Shown here: piece after piece, positions 15,100-22,548 of the stretch
How positions within the stretch are numbered: position 1 is the stretch's first letter
Layout: every line of letters starts with the position of its first letter
Assembly (NCBI GenBank): GCA_023437885.1
Contig: JAEZFH010000105.1
Span: forward strand, 1-31,219
Length of the DNA: 31,219 nucleotides
Direction: 5' to 3'
DNA from: Bacillota bacterium
GTDB taxonomy: Bacteria; Bacillota; Clostridia; Lachnospirales; Lachnospiraceae
Notes under the pieces: generated by a model
Databases searched by the model: none
Seen by the model: the letters and a program-made list of their open reading frames with translations, nothing else
What the model was told of the DNA's origin: nothing
Translations under genes and position numbers: made by a program

Positions 15100-17289
15100 A
15101 TGTTCGAAAAATATTATTGCATTAAACAACATGATATTACGGACTGCGGGGCGGCTTGTCTTGCGACAATTTCCAAGCAATATGGTTATCGGACATCAAT
15201 TACAAAAATTAGAGAGGTTGCTGGCACCGATAAGCAGGGAACAAATGCATATGGTGTGATTAAAGCAGCAGAGCAGTTGGGATTTTCCGCGAGGGGAGTT
15301 AAAGGGAATAAGCAGGCATTTTTCTCTGAATTCCCTTTACCCTGTATCGCACATACCATAGTGGAAGGGCAATTACTGCATTATGTGGTGATACATAAGA
15401 TTACCAGGAAGCAGATCATTGTGGCAGACCCGGGCAATGGTATTGTAAAGCTGACGCCGGAGGAGTTCTTCGGAGAAAAGAAAGAGGATGGTAAGGCGGC
15501 AAAGTATCAGTGGTCTGGAGTACTGATCTTATTAGTACCAGATCAATCCTTTGAAAAAGGGGATGATACCCAGGGATTATTTCGACGGTTTTTCCATCTT
15601 TTATTGCCGCAGAAGAAGTTGTTATTGAATGTATTTGTTGCATCTTTGCTAATTACTGTGCTTGGTATCTTAGGATCCTTTTATTATAAAATATTGATTG
15701 ATGATATTTTGTCGGCAGGGTTGCAAAAGACACTACATGTTTTGTCAATTGGTATCATCCTGTTAAATTTATTCAAGGTGTTATTATCGGCGATACGTTC
15801 ACAGTTACTGCTATATCTGAGTCAAAAGCTAGATATTGCATTATTGCTGGGATATTATAGGCATATCTTAAAGCTTCCGATGAATTTTTTCGGTACACGT
15901 AAGGTGGGAGAGATTATTTCAAGGTTTAATGATGCATCCAGGGTTCGGGATACTATCTCGGGAGCAACGCTTACCATCATGATTGATACTATTATGGTTG
16001 TTGCGGGAGGGATCATTTTATACACACAGAATGGATATATGTTCGGAGTAACAATCATCGTAGTTCTATTCTACTTTATTATAGTATTCAGCTTTAACAA
16101 ATGGTATAAGAAGTTGAATCAGAATCAGATGGAGAAAAATGCAGAGTTGACCTCCTATATGGTAGAATCTCTTAACGGAATTCAGACCGTCAAGGCGTAC
16201 AATGCGGAGAGAAAAGTAAATCTGGAGACAGAGACCAAATTCATCCGATTACTTCGCAGTATTTTCAGGTTGGGCTGGGTAAGCAACCTTCAGAATTCTC
16301 TAGTAGGATTTGTGGAAATGACAGGAGGGATTGTTATTCTGTGGGTAGGGGCGTACCATGTAATCAAAGGAAATCTTTCTGTGGGTCAATTAATTACCTA
16401 TAATTCGCTATTGTCATATTTTCTGGATCCGGTAAAGAACTTAATTAATCTACAGCCCCAGATGCAGACAGCTATTGTAGCAGCGGATCGTCTGGGAGAG
16501 ATACTTGATCTGGAACCGGAGAGAACCGGAGTTGAAGAGAAGAAGTTGAGGCCTGAGTCGATAAAGGGTGATATCGCACTAAAGAATGTGACCTTCCGTT
16601 ATGGCACCCGCAGACCTGTGCTGGAACATATCACTATGCACATAAGGCATGGCGAACGTATCGCTCTTGTTGGGGAAAGTGGATCAGGCAAGACAACTCT
16701 GGTGAAACTGCTGTTAAATCTGTATAGCCCTGAAGAGGGTGATGTACTGATTGATAATAATAATATCAAGGATCTCAATCTGGAAAGCCTTAGAGGCAAG
16801 ATCGCTTATATACCACAGGAAACCTTTCTCTTCAGCGGAAGCATTATGGATAATCTGACGCTGGGGTTGGATGATATAACTACGGAGGAAGTAATTGAGG
16901 CATGCATGAAAGCGCAGGCACATGATTTCATTAATGATCTGCCTCTTCGTTATGAGACAAGGCTTGAAGAGAATGGAACGAATCTATCAGGAGGGCAGAG
17001 GCAACGCCTTGCGATTGCCAGAGCAATATTAAAGAAGCCGAACCTTCTTATTCTGGATGAAGCTACCAGTAATCTTGATTCTATTACTGAGAGAGCGATT
17101 GAGGCGACCATTGATGGATATAGTAAGGAAATGACAACAATCATTATAGCGCATCGTTTAAGCACGATTAGGAGGTGTGATATAATCTATGTGATGGAAA
17201 AGGGTAAGATTATCGAAGCCGGTAACCATGAGCAGTTGCTTGGATATGAGGGGCAATATGCGAGGTTATGGGGACAGCAGGTAGACTAA
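15100..17289 (+). CDS. Peptidase C39-containing bacteriocin ABC exporter
   Basis: A 729-aa membrane transporter that removes double-glycine leaders and exports the peptide. The N-terminal C39 peptidase has QHDITDCGAACLATI (Cys16), LLHYVVIHK (His94) and VADPGNG (Asp110), so the cysteine-protease triad is complete. A six-helix ABC membrane domain (about 165-450) follows. The nucleotide-binding domain has Walker A GESGSGKTT, signature LSGGQRQRLAIARA, Walker B LLILDEATSNLD and the H-loop AHRLSTI. The length is normal for the LagD/ComA/NHLM-exporter group. ATG 15100 has AGGAGA at 15084-15089. The two GG-leader peptides directly downstream are the obvious substrates, with the HlyD- and TolC-like products as accessory parts. 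Confidence 0.96.
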   Translation: MFEKYYCIKQHDITDCGAACLATISKQYGYRTSITKIREVAGTDKQGTNAYGVIKAAEQLGFSARGVKGNKQAFFSEFPLPCIAHTIVEGQLLHYVVIHKITRKQIIVADPGNGIVKLTPEEFFGEKKEDGKAAKYQWSGVLILLVPDQSFEKGDDTQGLFRRFFHLLLPQKKLLLNVFVASLLITVLGILGSFYYKILIDDILSAGLQKTLHVLSIGIILLNLFKVLLSAIRSQLLLYLSQKLDIALLLGYYRHILKLPMNFFGTRKVGEIISRFNDASRVRDTISGATLTIMIDTIMVVAGGIILYTQNGYMFGVTIIVVLFYFIIVFSFNKWYKKLNQNQMEKNAELTSYMVESLNGIQTVKAYNAERKVNLETETKFIRLLRSIFRLGWVSNLQNSLVGFVEMTGGIVILWVGAYHVIKGNLSVGQLITYNSLLSYFLDPVKNLINLQPQMQTAIVAADRLGEILDLEPERTGVEEKKLRPESIKGDIALKNVTFRYGTRRPVLEHITMHIRHGERIALVGESGSGKTTLVKLLLNLYSPEEGDVLIDNNNIKDLNLESLRGKIAYIPQETFLFSGSIMDNLTLGLDDITTEEVIEACMKAQAHDFINDLPLRYETRLEENGTNLSGGQRQRLAIARAILKKPNLLILDEATSNLDSITERAIEATIDGYSKEMTTIIIAHRLSTIRRCDIIYVMEKGKIIEAGNHEQLLGYEGQYARLWGQQVD

Positions 17290-17607
17290 TAATAATCCAT
17301 AACACTTTGTCTAGGGGATAATTGAGTAAGTTTAATGATACGATTTCCACAATTCAGTGTTGGAGATTTAATAATATTGATGCAGGTGGTTGGCTTATTC
17401 CTAATGACATTTGTTCTAGAAGGGTGATAAATAACTGAGACGCCAGTAAAAATAAGTGGAACTGCCATGTATTATTTGGTGTATACAGTATCTTTGTATT
17501 TGCGCGCAAAAAGGGCTGTTTACATATAAATCTAAGTACAACATTATCTTGGAGTAACAAAATCGTCTTAAAAGTAATACTTAAAAAAATACTAGGAGGT
17601 GATTGGA
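17290..17607 (+). other. 318-bp intergenic region upstream of the bacteriocin peptides
   Basis: AT-rich stretch between the exporter and the first peptide gene. No terminator is evident after the exporter. A 30-codon hydrophobic frame (17335-17427) exists but has no ribosome binding site. The right part carries a plausible promoter (TTTACA 17519-17524, 17 bp, CATTAT 17542-17547), so the peptide genes may have their own regulated transcript. Confidence 0.5.
17519..17547 (+). promoter_or_regulatory. Candidate promoter of the bacteriocin peptide genes
   Basis: TTTACA (17519-17524) and CATTAT (17542-17547) have a 17-bp spacer. The weak -10 would suit an activated promoter, but no clear LytTR direct repeats were found upstream. 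Confidence 0.4.
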
Positions 17608-17853
17608 TTGGTTGATACAATGAGATTAAATGGGTTTGATGAACTTAGCCCCGACGAATTATTTACCACAGATGCTGGTGGTGCTTTGGCAAAGAGCCTT
17701 TGGCTCACTGCAGGAATAGTAGCTGCAGTATGGACTCCTATCGTTGTAGGCGCTTTGGTTGTTTCTGGTGTAGGTGCGCCTTTAGCTGTTGGTGTAGCTA
17801 TTTATGGCGCAGGTGCAGCAACCTACAGTATAAGTAAATCCACACATTCATAG
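17608..17853 (+). CDS. Double-glycine-leader bacteriocin precursor, peptide 1
   Basis: An 81-aa precursor. A perfect AGGAGG (17594-17599) lies 8 nt before the TTG start at 17608; the ATG at 17620 is too far (20 nt). The 25-residue leader has the classic pattern FDELSPDELFTTDAGG, with the cut after Gly25. The mature part, about 56 residues, starts ALAKSLWLTAG and is very hydrophobic and rich in Gly/Ala/Val, with closely spaced glycines (GVAIYGAGA), as in pore-forming class II bacteriocins. It ends in a short polar tail (SISKSTHS). No cysteines are present. The C39 exporter next door should process it. It forms a pair with the next gene, suggesting a two-peptide bacteriocin. Confidence 0.88.
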   Translation: MVDTMRLNGFDELSPDELFTTDAGGALAKSLWLTAGIVAAVWTPIVVGALVVSGVGAPLAVGVAIYGAGAATYSISKSTHS

Positions 17854-17864
17854 GAGGGAAGAGA

Positions 17865-18032
17865 ATGAATAATTTCGCCGAATTAAGTCATAGTGAATTG
17901 GCAGACCTCAATGGAGGTTGTACTGGCTGTAAAGTTGGTGAAACACTTATGGTGGCTGGGGTAGTGATTATGTCCCCAAATACAGTAACTGTTGCTTTTG
18001 CAGTATGGGACTTGATTAGAATCTGGGGATAG
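17865..18032 (+). CDS. Double-glycine-leader bacteriocin precursor, peptide 2 (55 aa)
   Basis: A 55-aa precursor starting 11 nt after peptide 1, with AGGAGGGAA just upstream of the ATG at 17865. The 18-residue leader MNNFAELSHSELADLNGG fits the LSxxEL...GG consensus exactly. The mature 37-residue peptide begins CTGCKVGETL, so its first residue is Cys and it carries a CxxC pair that could form a disulfide. It then has a hydrophobic stretch (MVAGVVIM, VTVAFAVW) and ends DLIRIWG. I know of no modification enzyme in the island, so an unmodified or disulfide-only peptide is most likely. It is probably the partner of peptide 1, although an inducing-peptide role is also possible. Confidence 0.85.
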   Translation: MNNFAELSHSELADLNGGCTGCKVGETLMVAGVVIMSPNTVTVAFAVWDLIRIWG

Positions 18033-18050
18033 AAGTATTCAGTGATTTAG

Positions 18051-18096
18051 CTTCCCAAGTTGCACTTGTAAACTACTGCAAGTGCAACTTAGGAAG
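18051..18096 (+). promoter_or_regulatory. Long hairpin between bacteriocin genes and immunity gene
   Basis: CTTCCCAAGTTGCACTTG (18051-18068) pairs with CAAGTGCAACTTAGGAAG (18079-18096) with one mismatch around a 10-nt loop. No run of U follows, so full termination is unlikely. It may protect the 3' end of the peptide mRNA or reduce readthrough, keeping peptide expression above that of downstream genes. Confidence 0.65.
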
Positions 18097-18135
18097 TGTT
18101 TATGTATATATAGTTGTTTATGGAGGTTTGTTCGG

Positions 18136-18444
18136 ATGAATACAAAAAATATTTCTTCGGTTTTATTTGGTGTTTGTTTTCTGGTATTAACATGCTTGTA
18201 TTATTATAGAACAATTAGGATATTGATTGAAAAACCACGTTCAACAGTCAGCGAAATGAAAACATGGATTAAGTATGTCGTTATCGTTAGCTTGATTTTA
18301 TCAATTATATTTTTATTAATTCCAATTTATATGATAGTTTCTCATGATTATTTTGGTTTTGGCAGTTCTGTATTATTTCAAGGCTTTTTTGTTTGGCCAT
18401 CATATTTTATTTTAGATCATTATAAGAAAGCAAGTTCGTATTAA
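18136..18444 (+). CDS. Small membrane protein, putative bacteriocin immunity protein
   Basis: A 102-aa protein with GGAGG (18122-18126) 9 nt before ATG 18136; an in-frame ATG at 18082 lies inside the hairpin and has no site. Three hydrophobic helices are seen: residues ~6-24 (VLFGVCFLVLTCLYYY), ~43-65 (YVVIVSLILSIIFLLIPIYMIV) and ~72-92 (FGSSVLFQGFFVWPSYFIL), with basic ends (DHYKKASSY). No known domain is recognised. Size, topology and position directly after the bacteriocin peptides are typical of immunity proteins that shield the producer; this is inference from context. Confidence 0.65.
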   Translation: MNTKNISSVLFGVCFLVLTCLYYYRTIRILIEKPRSTVSEMKTWIKYVVIVSLILSIIFLLIPIYMIVSHDYFGFGSSVLFQGFFVWPSYFILDHYKKASSY

Positions 18445-18502
18445 GTGCGCACGGGAACTGTTAATATACCGGTTATGAAAAATAATAAAGAAAGGGTAAA
18501 TA

Positions 18503-20380
18503 ATGATGAAGCCCATTCTTCTTAGTATGAACGAAATGTCAGACAGCCGCGAGGTCTACGAATCAAAACCAAATATCTTATTTAGCGTTTTTATCTATTC
18601 CATTCTCGGAATGCTTTTGTTTGCTCTGATCTGGATGTATTTCGGACGGATTGATATCGTAGTAAAATCGGAGGGCATGCTTCGCCCAAACAACCAGGTT
18701 GCTACGGTTTTGAACACCTATAGCGGGACTCTGGAGAAGGTAAATATTCAGGACGGCGCCACAGTGAAGGAAGGTGATGTTCTTTATGTTGTTGAACATA
18801 AAGAACTTCTGGCGGAGCTGGATTATTATGAGGAACAGCTGGAGGAGGTAGGGACACATCTTGGCTTGTTGGAACGGTATAAAAGATCCATTGAGGACGG
18901 GGTCAATTATTTCACCGCTTCACCGGAGGAAGAAGAGTATTTTATCAAATATCAAGCCTTTGAGATTAATTATGAGCTGATGGAGAAGGATATCACCTAT
19001 AGTGACGAAGAGAGAAAGCTGAACCTGAAAACAGTGAATAAACAGCTTGAGGATCTGTATGCGAGAAAAGACAACAGCGAGAAGCTGAAAAGGGCGATTG
19101 CGGAAAATAAAAATCTGTTTGTCCGTACCGGGGATGAGAAGGAATATTATAACCTTTATCTTAAATATCAAAGTGATTATAATTCATTAATAACCCAATA
19201 CGATAATAAAAGGGTTGAGATCGATAACTCCACAACAGAGGAAGGATTGATCAATTCTCTGGAATATTATCAAGGGGTAAGGGATGGTTTAAAGCAGCTG
19301 AAATTAAGTGTTACGAAGGGAAGAAGCCTGTTTGAGGAAACAAGCAGCTACAGCCTCCAGTATGAGGAGTATGTAAATAAGGTTGCCGACCTGACCGCAA
19401 GCTATGAACAGGCGAAGGATGCATATGCAATCAATAAGGAATTGGCCGGACTTGCTGTTACGCAGTGGGAGGTACAGCAGTCAAAAAAGGCCATGGAAGA
19501 GGCGGAAAGAGCGGTAGAAACCTATGAGGCCGCCTATCTGGCCAATTTGAATTCCGGCATTGTAGAGGTGGAAAAAAATATAAAGGAATTGAATCTCTCA
19601 AAGGAGAATACCCTTACAAAGGATGAGCTCTATAAGAAGAATGAAATAAATAAGGCATCGGCGTTAGATAATTTTCGGTTGAAATATCTGGTGGAACTGG
19701 ATAATGCCATTGCTTCACTTAAGGATAGCATCAGGGATATGGAAGCCAATAAATACAGTCTTGACCTTTTGGGTGAAAAAACCGTGATCTATGAGGAAGC
19801 AGGAACAGAAGCAAATCTCTTCAAGTACCGTAATAATGAAATAGGAACTACCATTGCAAGTATCAATACATATCAGGATAAGCAAAGTGAATTATTGGCC
19901 GGCATTGATAAAATCAATGGCCAGATCAGCGAGGCAATTGTAGAGGCTACGAAAACGGGAGTAATAAATACTTATGTCGAACTAGTAGAGGGTGATGTAT
20001 TATCCGGAGGGACACAAGTACTTACCATTATCCCGGAGGAAGGCAGCGAATTCAAGGCCAGTGTCTATGTAAGCAATGAGGATATTGGTAAGCTCAGTGA
20101 GGGAATGGAGGTAAAACTCAATGTCTATGCCCTTCCCAGCAGAGAGTATGGTTACATAGCGGGGACAGTAATGAATATTTCCAAGGATTTGAAGGTGGAT
20201 TCGGAAAGCGGTTCGGGCTATTATATGGTGGAAGCCAAACTGGATCATAAAGACATCTATGATTCTCAGGGAAATAAGGCGCTGCTTAAGGTTGGTATGG
20301 CATGCCAGGCGCAGATGATAACGGAAAGCAAACGGATACTTGCATATGTATTGGAGAAGATAGATCTTTTAGTGAAATAG
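18503..20380 (+). CDS. HlyD family membrane-fusion/adaptor protein with long coiled coil
   Basis: A 625-aa protein with a short cytoplasmic N-terminus, one transmembrane helix (about 25-47) and a lipoyl-like half motif SGTLEKVNIQDGATVKEGDVLYVV (about 74-97). A very long helical hairpin (about 100-480) and a beta-barrel region (FKASVYVSNEDIGKLSEGMEVKLNV, then ISKDLKVDSESGSGYYMVEAKL) end in LKVGMACQAQMITESKRILAYVLEKI. This is the layout of bacteriocin secretion accessory proteins (LcnD/ComB/HlyD), but typical ones are about 400-480 residues, so the helical hairpin is unusually long. It should join the C39 exporter. AAAGGG (18491-18496) precedes two adjacent ATGs (18503, 18506), and the first is used here. 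Confidence 0.9.
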   Translation: MMKPILLSMNEMSDSREVYESKPNILFSVFIYSILGMLLFALIWMYFGRIDIVVKSEGMLRPNNQVATVLNTYSGTLEKVNIQDGATVKEGDVLYVVEHKELLAELDYYEEQLEEVGTHLGLLERYKRSIEDGVNYFTASPEEEEYFIKYQAFEINYELMEKDITYSDEERKLNLKTVNKQLEDLYARKDNSEKLKRAIAENKNLFVRTGDEKEYYNLYLKYQSDYNSLITQYDNKRVEIDNSTTEEGLINSLEYYQGVRDGLKQLKLSVTKGRSLFEETSSYSLQYEEYVNKVADLTASYEQAKDAYAINKELAGLAVTQWEVQQSKKAMEEAERAVETYEAAYLANLNSGIVEVEKNIKELNLSKENTLTKDELYKKNEINKASALDNFRLKYLVELDNAIASLKDSIRDMEANKYSLDLLGEKTVIYEEAGTEANLFKYRNNEIGTTIASINTYQDKQSELLAGIDKINGQISEAIVEATKTGVINTYVELVEGDVLSGGTQVLTIIPEEGSEFKASVYVSNEDIGKLSEGMEVKLNVYALPSREYGYIAGTVMNISKDLKVDSESGSGYYMVEAKLDHKDIYDSQGNKALLKVGMACQAQMITESKRILAYVLEKIDLLVK

Positions 20381-20435
20381 GAAGGCCGGCAATAAGGAAA
20401 GTTTTATTAAATCAAAATACAAACAGGAGGTCATT

Positions 20436-20888
20436 ATGGAAATCTTATTAGATCAAAGCTATGAGATAAATAATCTGGTATCGCTGTCAGGCCGCTTTAA
20501 CGTAGCGCAGTTTCAGCAGGAGCTTACGCAAATTACAAATACCTTTAAGGATTTTGCATTAAATAATGGTGAGTATATCATTACTACGACGAGATCCCTG
20601 GAGAACGTAAGCGGAGAGCAGATCATGGAGGTTGAAGTACTCCTTCCGGTGAATTACCGCGTTCCGGTAGCAGAGCCTTATGGCTATAAGAGCAAAATCA
20701 AAATCACCCATGCCTTATATCTTAGAGTGGATGATGTAACCAAACTTCAGGATTCCTTAAATCTTGTGAATCAATATATTTATGAGCATAAATTACAGCC
20801 GATAACAACCGCATATTTGGTTCAGACCAAAAGTGAGAATAAGCCTTGTATTGAGATCTACATAGGAATAAATCCAAATCTTATTTAA
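20436..20888 (+). CDS. 150-aa protein of unknown function in the bacteriocin island (possibly DUF5085-like)
   Basis: A soluble protein without signal peptide or membrane helix. It alternates predicted strands and helices (GEYIITTTRSLENVSGEQIM, EVEVLLPVNYRVPV, THALYLRVDDV, LQDSLNLVNQYIYEH, CIEIYIGINPNL), a pattern that recalls GyrI/SOUL-like effector-binding folds or DUF5085; I cannot confirm either. AGGAGG lies 8 nt upstream. The gene sits between the HlyD-like and TolC-like genes and is surely in their transcript, with 55 and 20 nt gaps. A cytosolic protein between two secretion components could be a chaperone, an immunity factor or an assembly protein. None of these can be chosen from sequence. 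Confidence 0.7.
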   Translation: MEILLDQSYEINNLVSLSGRFNVAQFQQELTQITNTFKDFALNNGEYIITTTRSLENVSGEQIMEVEVLLPVNYRVPVAEPYGYKSKIKITHALYLRVDDVTKLQDSLNLVNQYIYEHKLQPITTAYLVQTKSENKPCIEIYIGINPNLI

Positions 20889-20908
20889 AAGATGGGAGTA
20901 AAACTGTT

Positions 20909-22192
20909 ATGAGTAATACGGCTGTGAGGAGAGATTACCGGGTAAAACGGAGAATATCAATAGTCATAATGCTTCTCTTATGGGTGCTGGAAGCCTCTCT
21001 TGCCGGAGCCGAAGAAATCTACAGTTATGCGATCGGTTCCGGATCAAGGGTATATCAATATGAGGAAATATTAGGCTATTATCAGCTGCATAGTCCGGCT
21101 TATCAAAAAAGCAGTGTTACTTATCGGATTGAGGCGCTGAGTGCGACGCTTGCAACAGAAGGCTATGATACGATTAACAGGGAATATACGGATGTCTTGG
21201 TGAAACTATCTGAACTGAACAGCACCAGGAGTGCCTTGAAGGCTTATGCAGCAGAAATTACGGATTCCGCTGTATTGGAAGAGATTGATATTCAGCTGAC
21301 GGCAATGGAAACACAGATTAACCAGTATAACAAGAATGCCGGTTCAGCACGAGTGAGTCTGGCAGAGGCAAAGCTGCAGGAGGAGGTAGCGGAGTTTTAT
21401 GATAACAATGAGTATCTGCTGACTTCCAAAGTGCAGGCAGAATTGAAGAATGACTTTTTAAGGAAATGCTATGGATTAATTCTGAAGAAAGAACAACTGG
21501 ACTATTATATTGCCTACCAGAGCTACCTTAATACATTCCGGGAGGTTCAGGCAATCAAGTATCAGAAGGGATATATAAGCCAGGTGGCCTTAGAGGAAGC
21601 GGACGCAAATCTCCTGAAGAATGAAGCGGTGCTGCTGAAAAATCAGGCAGCCTATGATACTTCCCTGGCGTCAATACAGCAAGAGACGAAGCTTGGCAAT
21701 GATATCTCTTTTTCTTTCAAACTATCAGCAGAGCGGAAGGAATATAAGCTGGAAGAGCTGCAAACGATATTTCTTTCTAAAAATATAGGATTAAAGCAGC
21801 TGGCCAATTACACAATCAGCTATCTCAACTATAGGAACTCAGGCTTTGCAAAAAGCCAGGCGCTGACCAGTCAAATTGATTTGAAAATCCGGGACTATGA
21901 CCTGCAGGACGAGGCACTTCGTACCGATATAAAGAATTATGTGAGGGAAGCAGTTGCATCTTATGAGAATTCCTTTCGTACCTTTGAAATGGCAAAAAGC
22001 GAGAGGAAACGGAAGACAAAGCAATTGGAGATCGTGACAGCGAAAAAAACGCATAAAAGGGCAACAGAACTTGAGGTAAACCAGGCCTCTTATGAAAAAG
22101 AAGCGGCGGAAATAAACTATTTTCAAAGCTACTATGATATCATTGTATGGCAGAATATATTGGATAATCATATCTATGGAGCAGTGCCATGA
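20909..22192 (+). CDS. TolC-like outer membrane efflux family protein in the bacteriocin island
   Basis: A 427-aa protein with a basic N-terminus, a hydrophobic segment (about 16-34, ISIVIMLLLWVLEASLAGAEE) that looks like a signal peptide with cleavage near AGA, and an almost wholly helical body. Two long heptad-rich halves each carry TolC-style segments: residues ~90-270, including YNKNAGSARVSLAEAKLQEEVAEF (residues ~146-169) and a YQKGYISQVALEEADANLL motif, and residues ~330-425 (REAVASYENSFRTFEMAKSE..., ATELEVNQASYEKEAAEI). The KGxIS...EEAxxxLL pattern is characteristic of OEP/TolC proteins. The usual beta-barrel segments seem short or absent. It is the last gene of the HlyD operon. Such proteins in single-membrane Firmicutes have no settled function. 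Confidence 0.8.
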   Translation: MSNTAVRRDYRVKRRISIVIMLLLWVLEASLAGAEEIYSYAIGSGSRVYQYEEILGYYQLHSPAYQKSSVTYRIEALSATLATEGYDTINREYTDVLVKLSELNSTRSALKAYAAEITDSAVLEEIDIQLTAMETQINQYNKNAGSARVSLAEAKLQEEVAEFYDNNEYLLTSKVQAELKNDFLRKCYGLILKKEQLDYYIAYQSYLNTFREVQAIKYQKGYISQVALEEADANLLKNEAVLLKNQAAYDTSLASIQQETKLGNDISFSFKLSAERKEYKLEELQTIFLSKNIGLKQLANYTISYLNYRNSGFAKSQALTSQIDLKIRDYDLQDEALRTDIKNYVREAVASYENSFRTFEMAKSERKRKTKQLEIVTAKKTHKRATELEVNQASYEKEAAEINYFQSYYDIIVWQNILDNHIYGAVP

Positions 22193-22299
22193 TTTTTTTT
22201 TCTTGCATTTTTATTAAAGATAATATAAGATATTATTACAATTGAATAATAAATGGAGCTATTGTTTCACTGCAGTTGCATAACTCTTTCCGTGGTGTT

Positions 22300-22475
22300 G
22301 TACCGACAGGTTTCATCGTACCCGCAGCGTGGGACGACAGAAAGGTTGCCGGATTAACGGGATGCAGTAAGGGATAGCCCATCTTCCGATGGATAGTCTT
22401 GACCCTTGGTAGGTATTACGGCAGGAACTGGAACGCGGGTAATTCGAGATGATGTGAACTTATACGGTTCACATG
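22300..22475 (+). ncRNA. Highly structured noncoding region, class unresolved
   Basis: Several nested pairings are seen. TCGTACCC (22316-22323) pairs with GGGACGA (22331-22337). AAGGG (22369-22373) pairs with CCCTT (22403-22407), enclosing CCATC-TTCC-GATGG (22379-22392). ATTAC (22415-22419) pairs with GTAAT (22439-22443). A perfect 8-bp hairpin, ATGTGAAC/GTTCACAT (22452-22474), lies at the 3' edge. The GC content is above that of the flanking DNA. There is no open reading frame with a start site. It could be a riboswitch-like leader for the ECF transporter gene 165 nt downstream, or an ORF-less mobile RNA of the HEARO/OMEGA kind, whose consensus it vaguely recalls. It does not fit the TPP, FMN, cobalamin, T-box, THF or SAM patterns I know. 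Confidence 0.5.
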
Positions 22476-22548
22476 AATTAATATACGAAAAAGTCAGCGC
22501 CGTTTTGCAAAGCCGGAGGATTCTGGATTTGTTCCTACGGTGCTTATT

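Noticed and set aside
17335..17427. 30-codon hydrophobic frame between exporter and peptide 1
   Set aside because: No Shine-Dalgarno site at a usable distance and no GG leader; kept only as a note.
18082..18135. N-terminal extension of the putative immunity protein
   Set aside because: The upstream ATG is inside the hairpin stem with no ribosome binding site; GGAGG at 18122 fits ATG 18136.
22300..22475. RNase P RNA, c-di-GMP-I riboswitch, SRP RNA or group II intron end
   Set aside because: Short fragments resemble parts of these (GGAACGCGGGTAA, GGGACG, TATACGGTTC), but the defining conserved cores are missing or in the wrong order.
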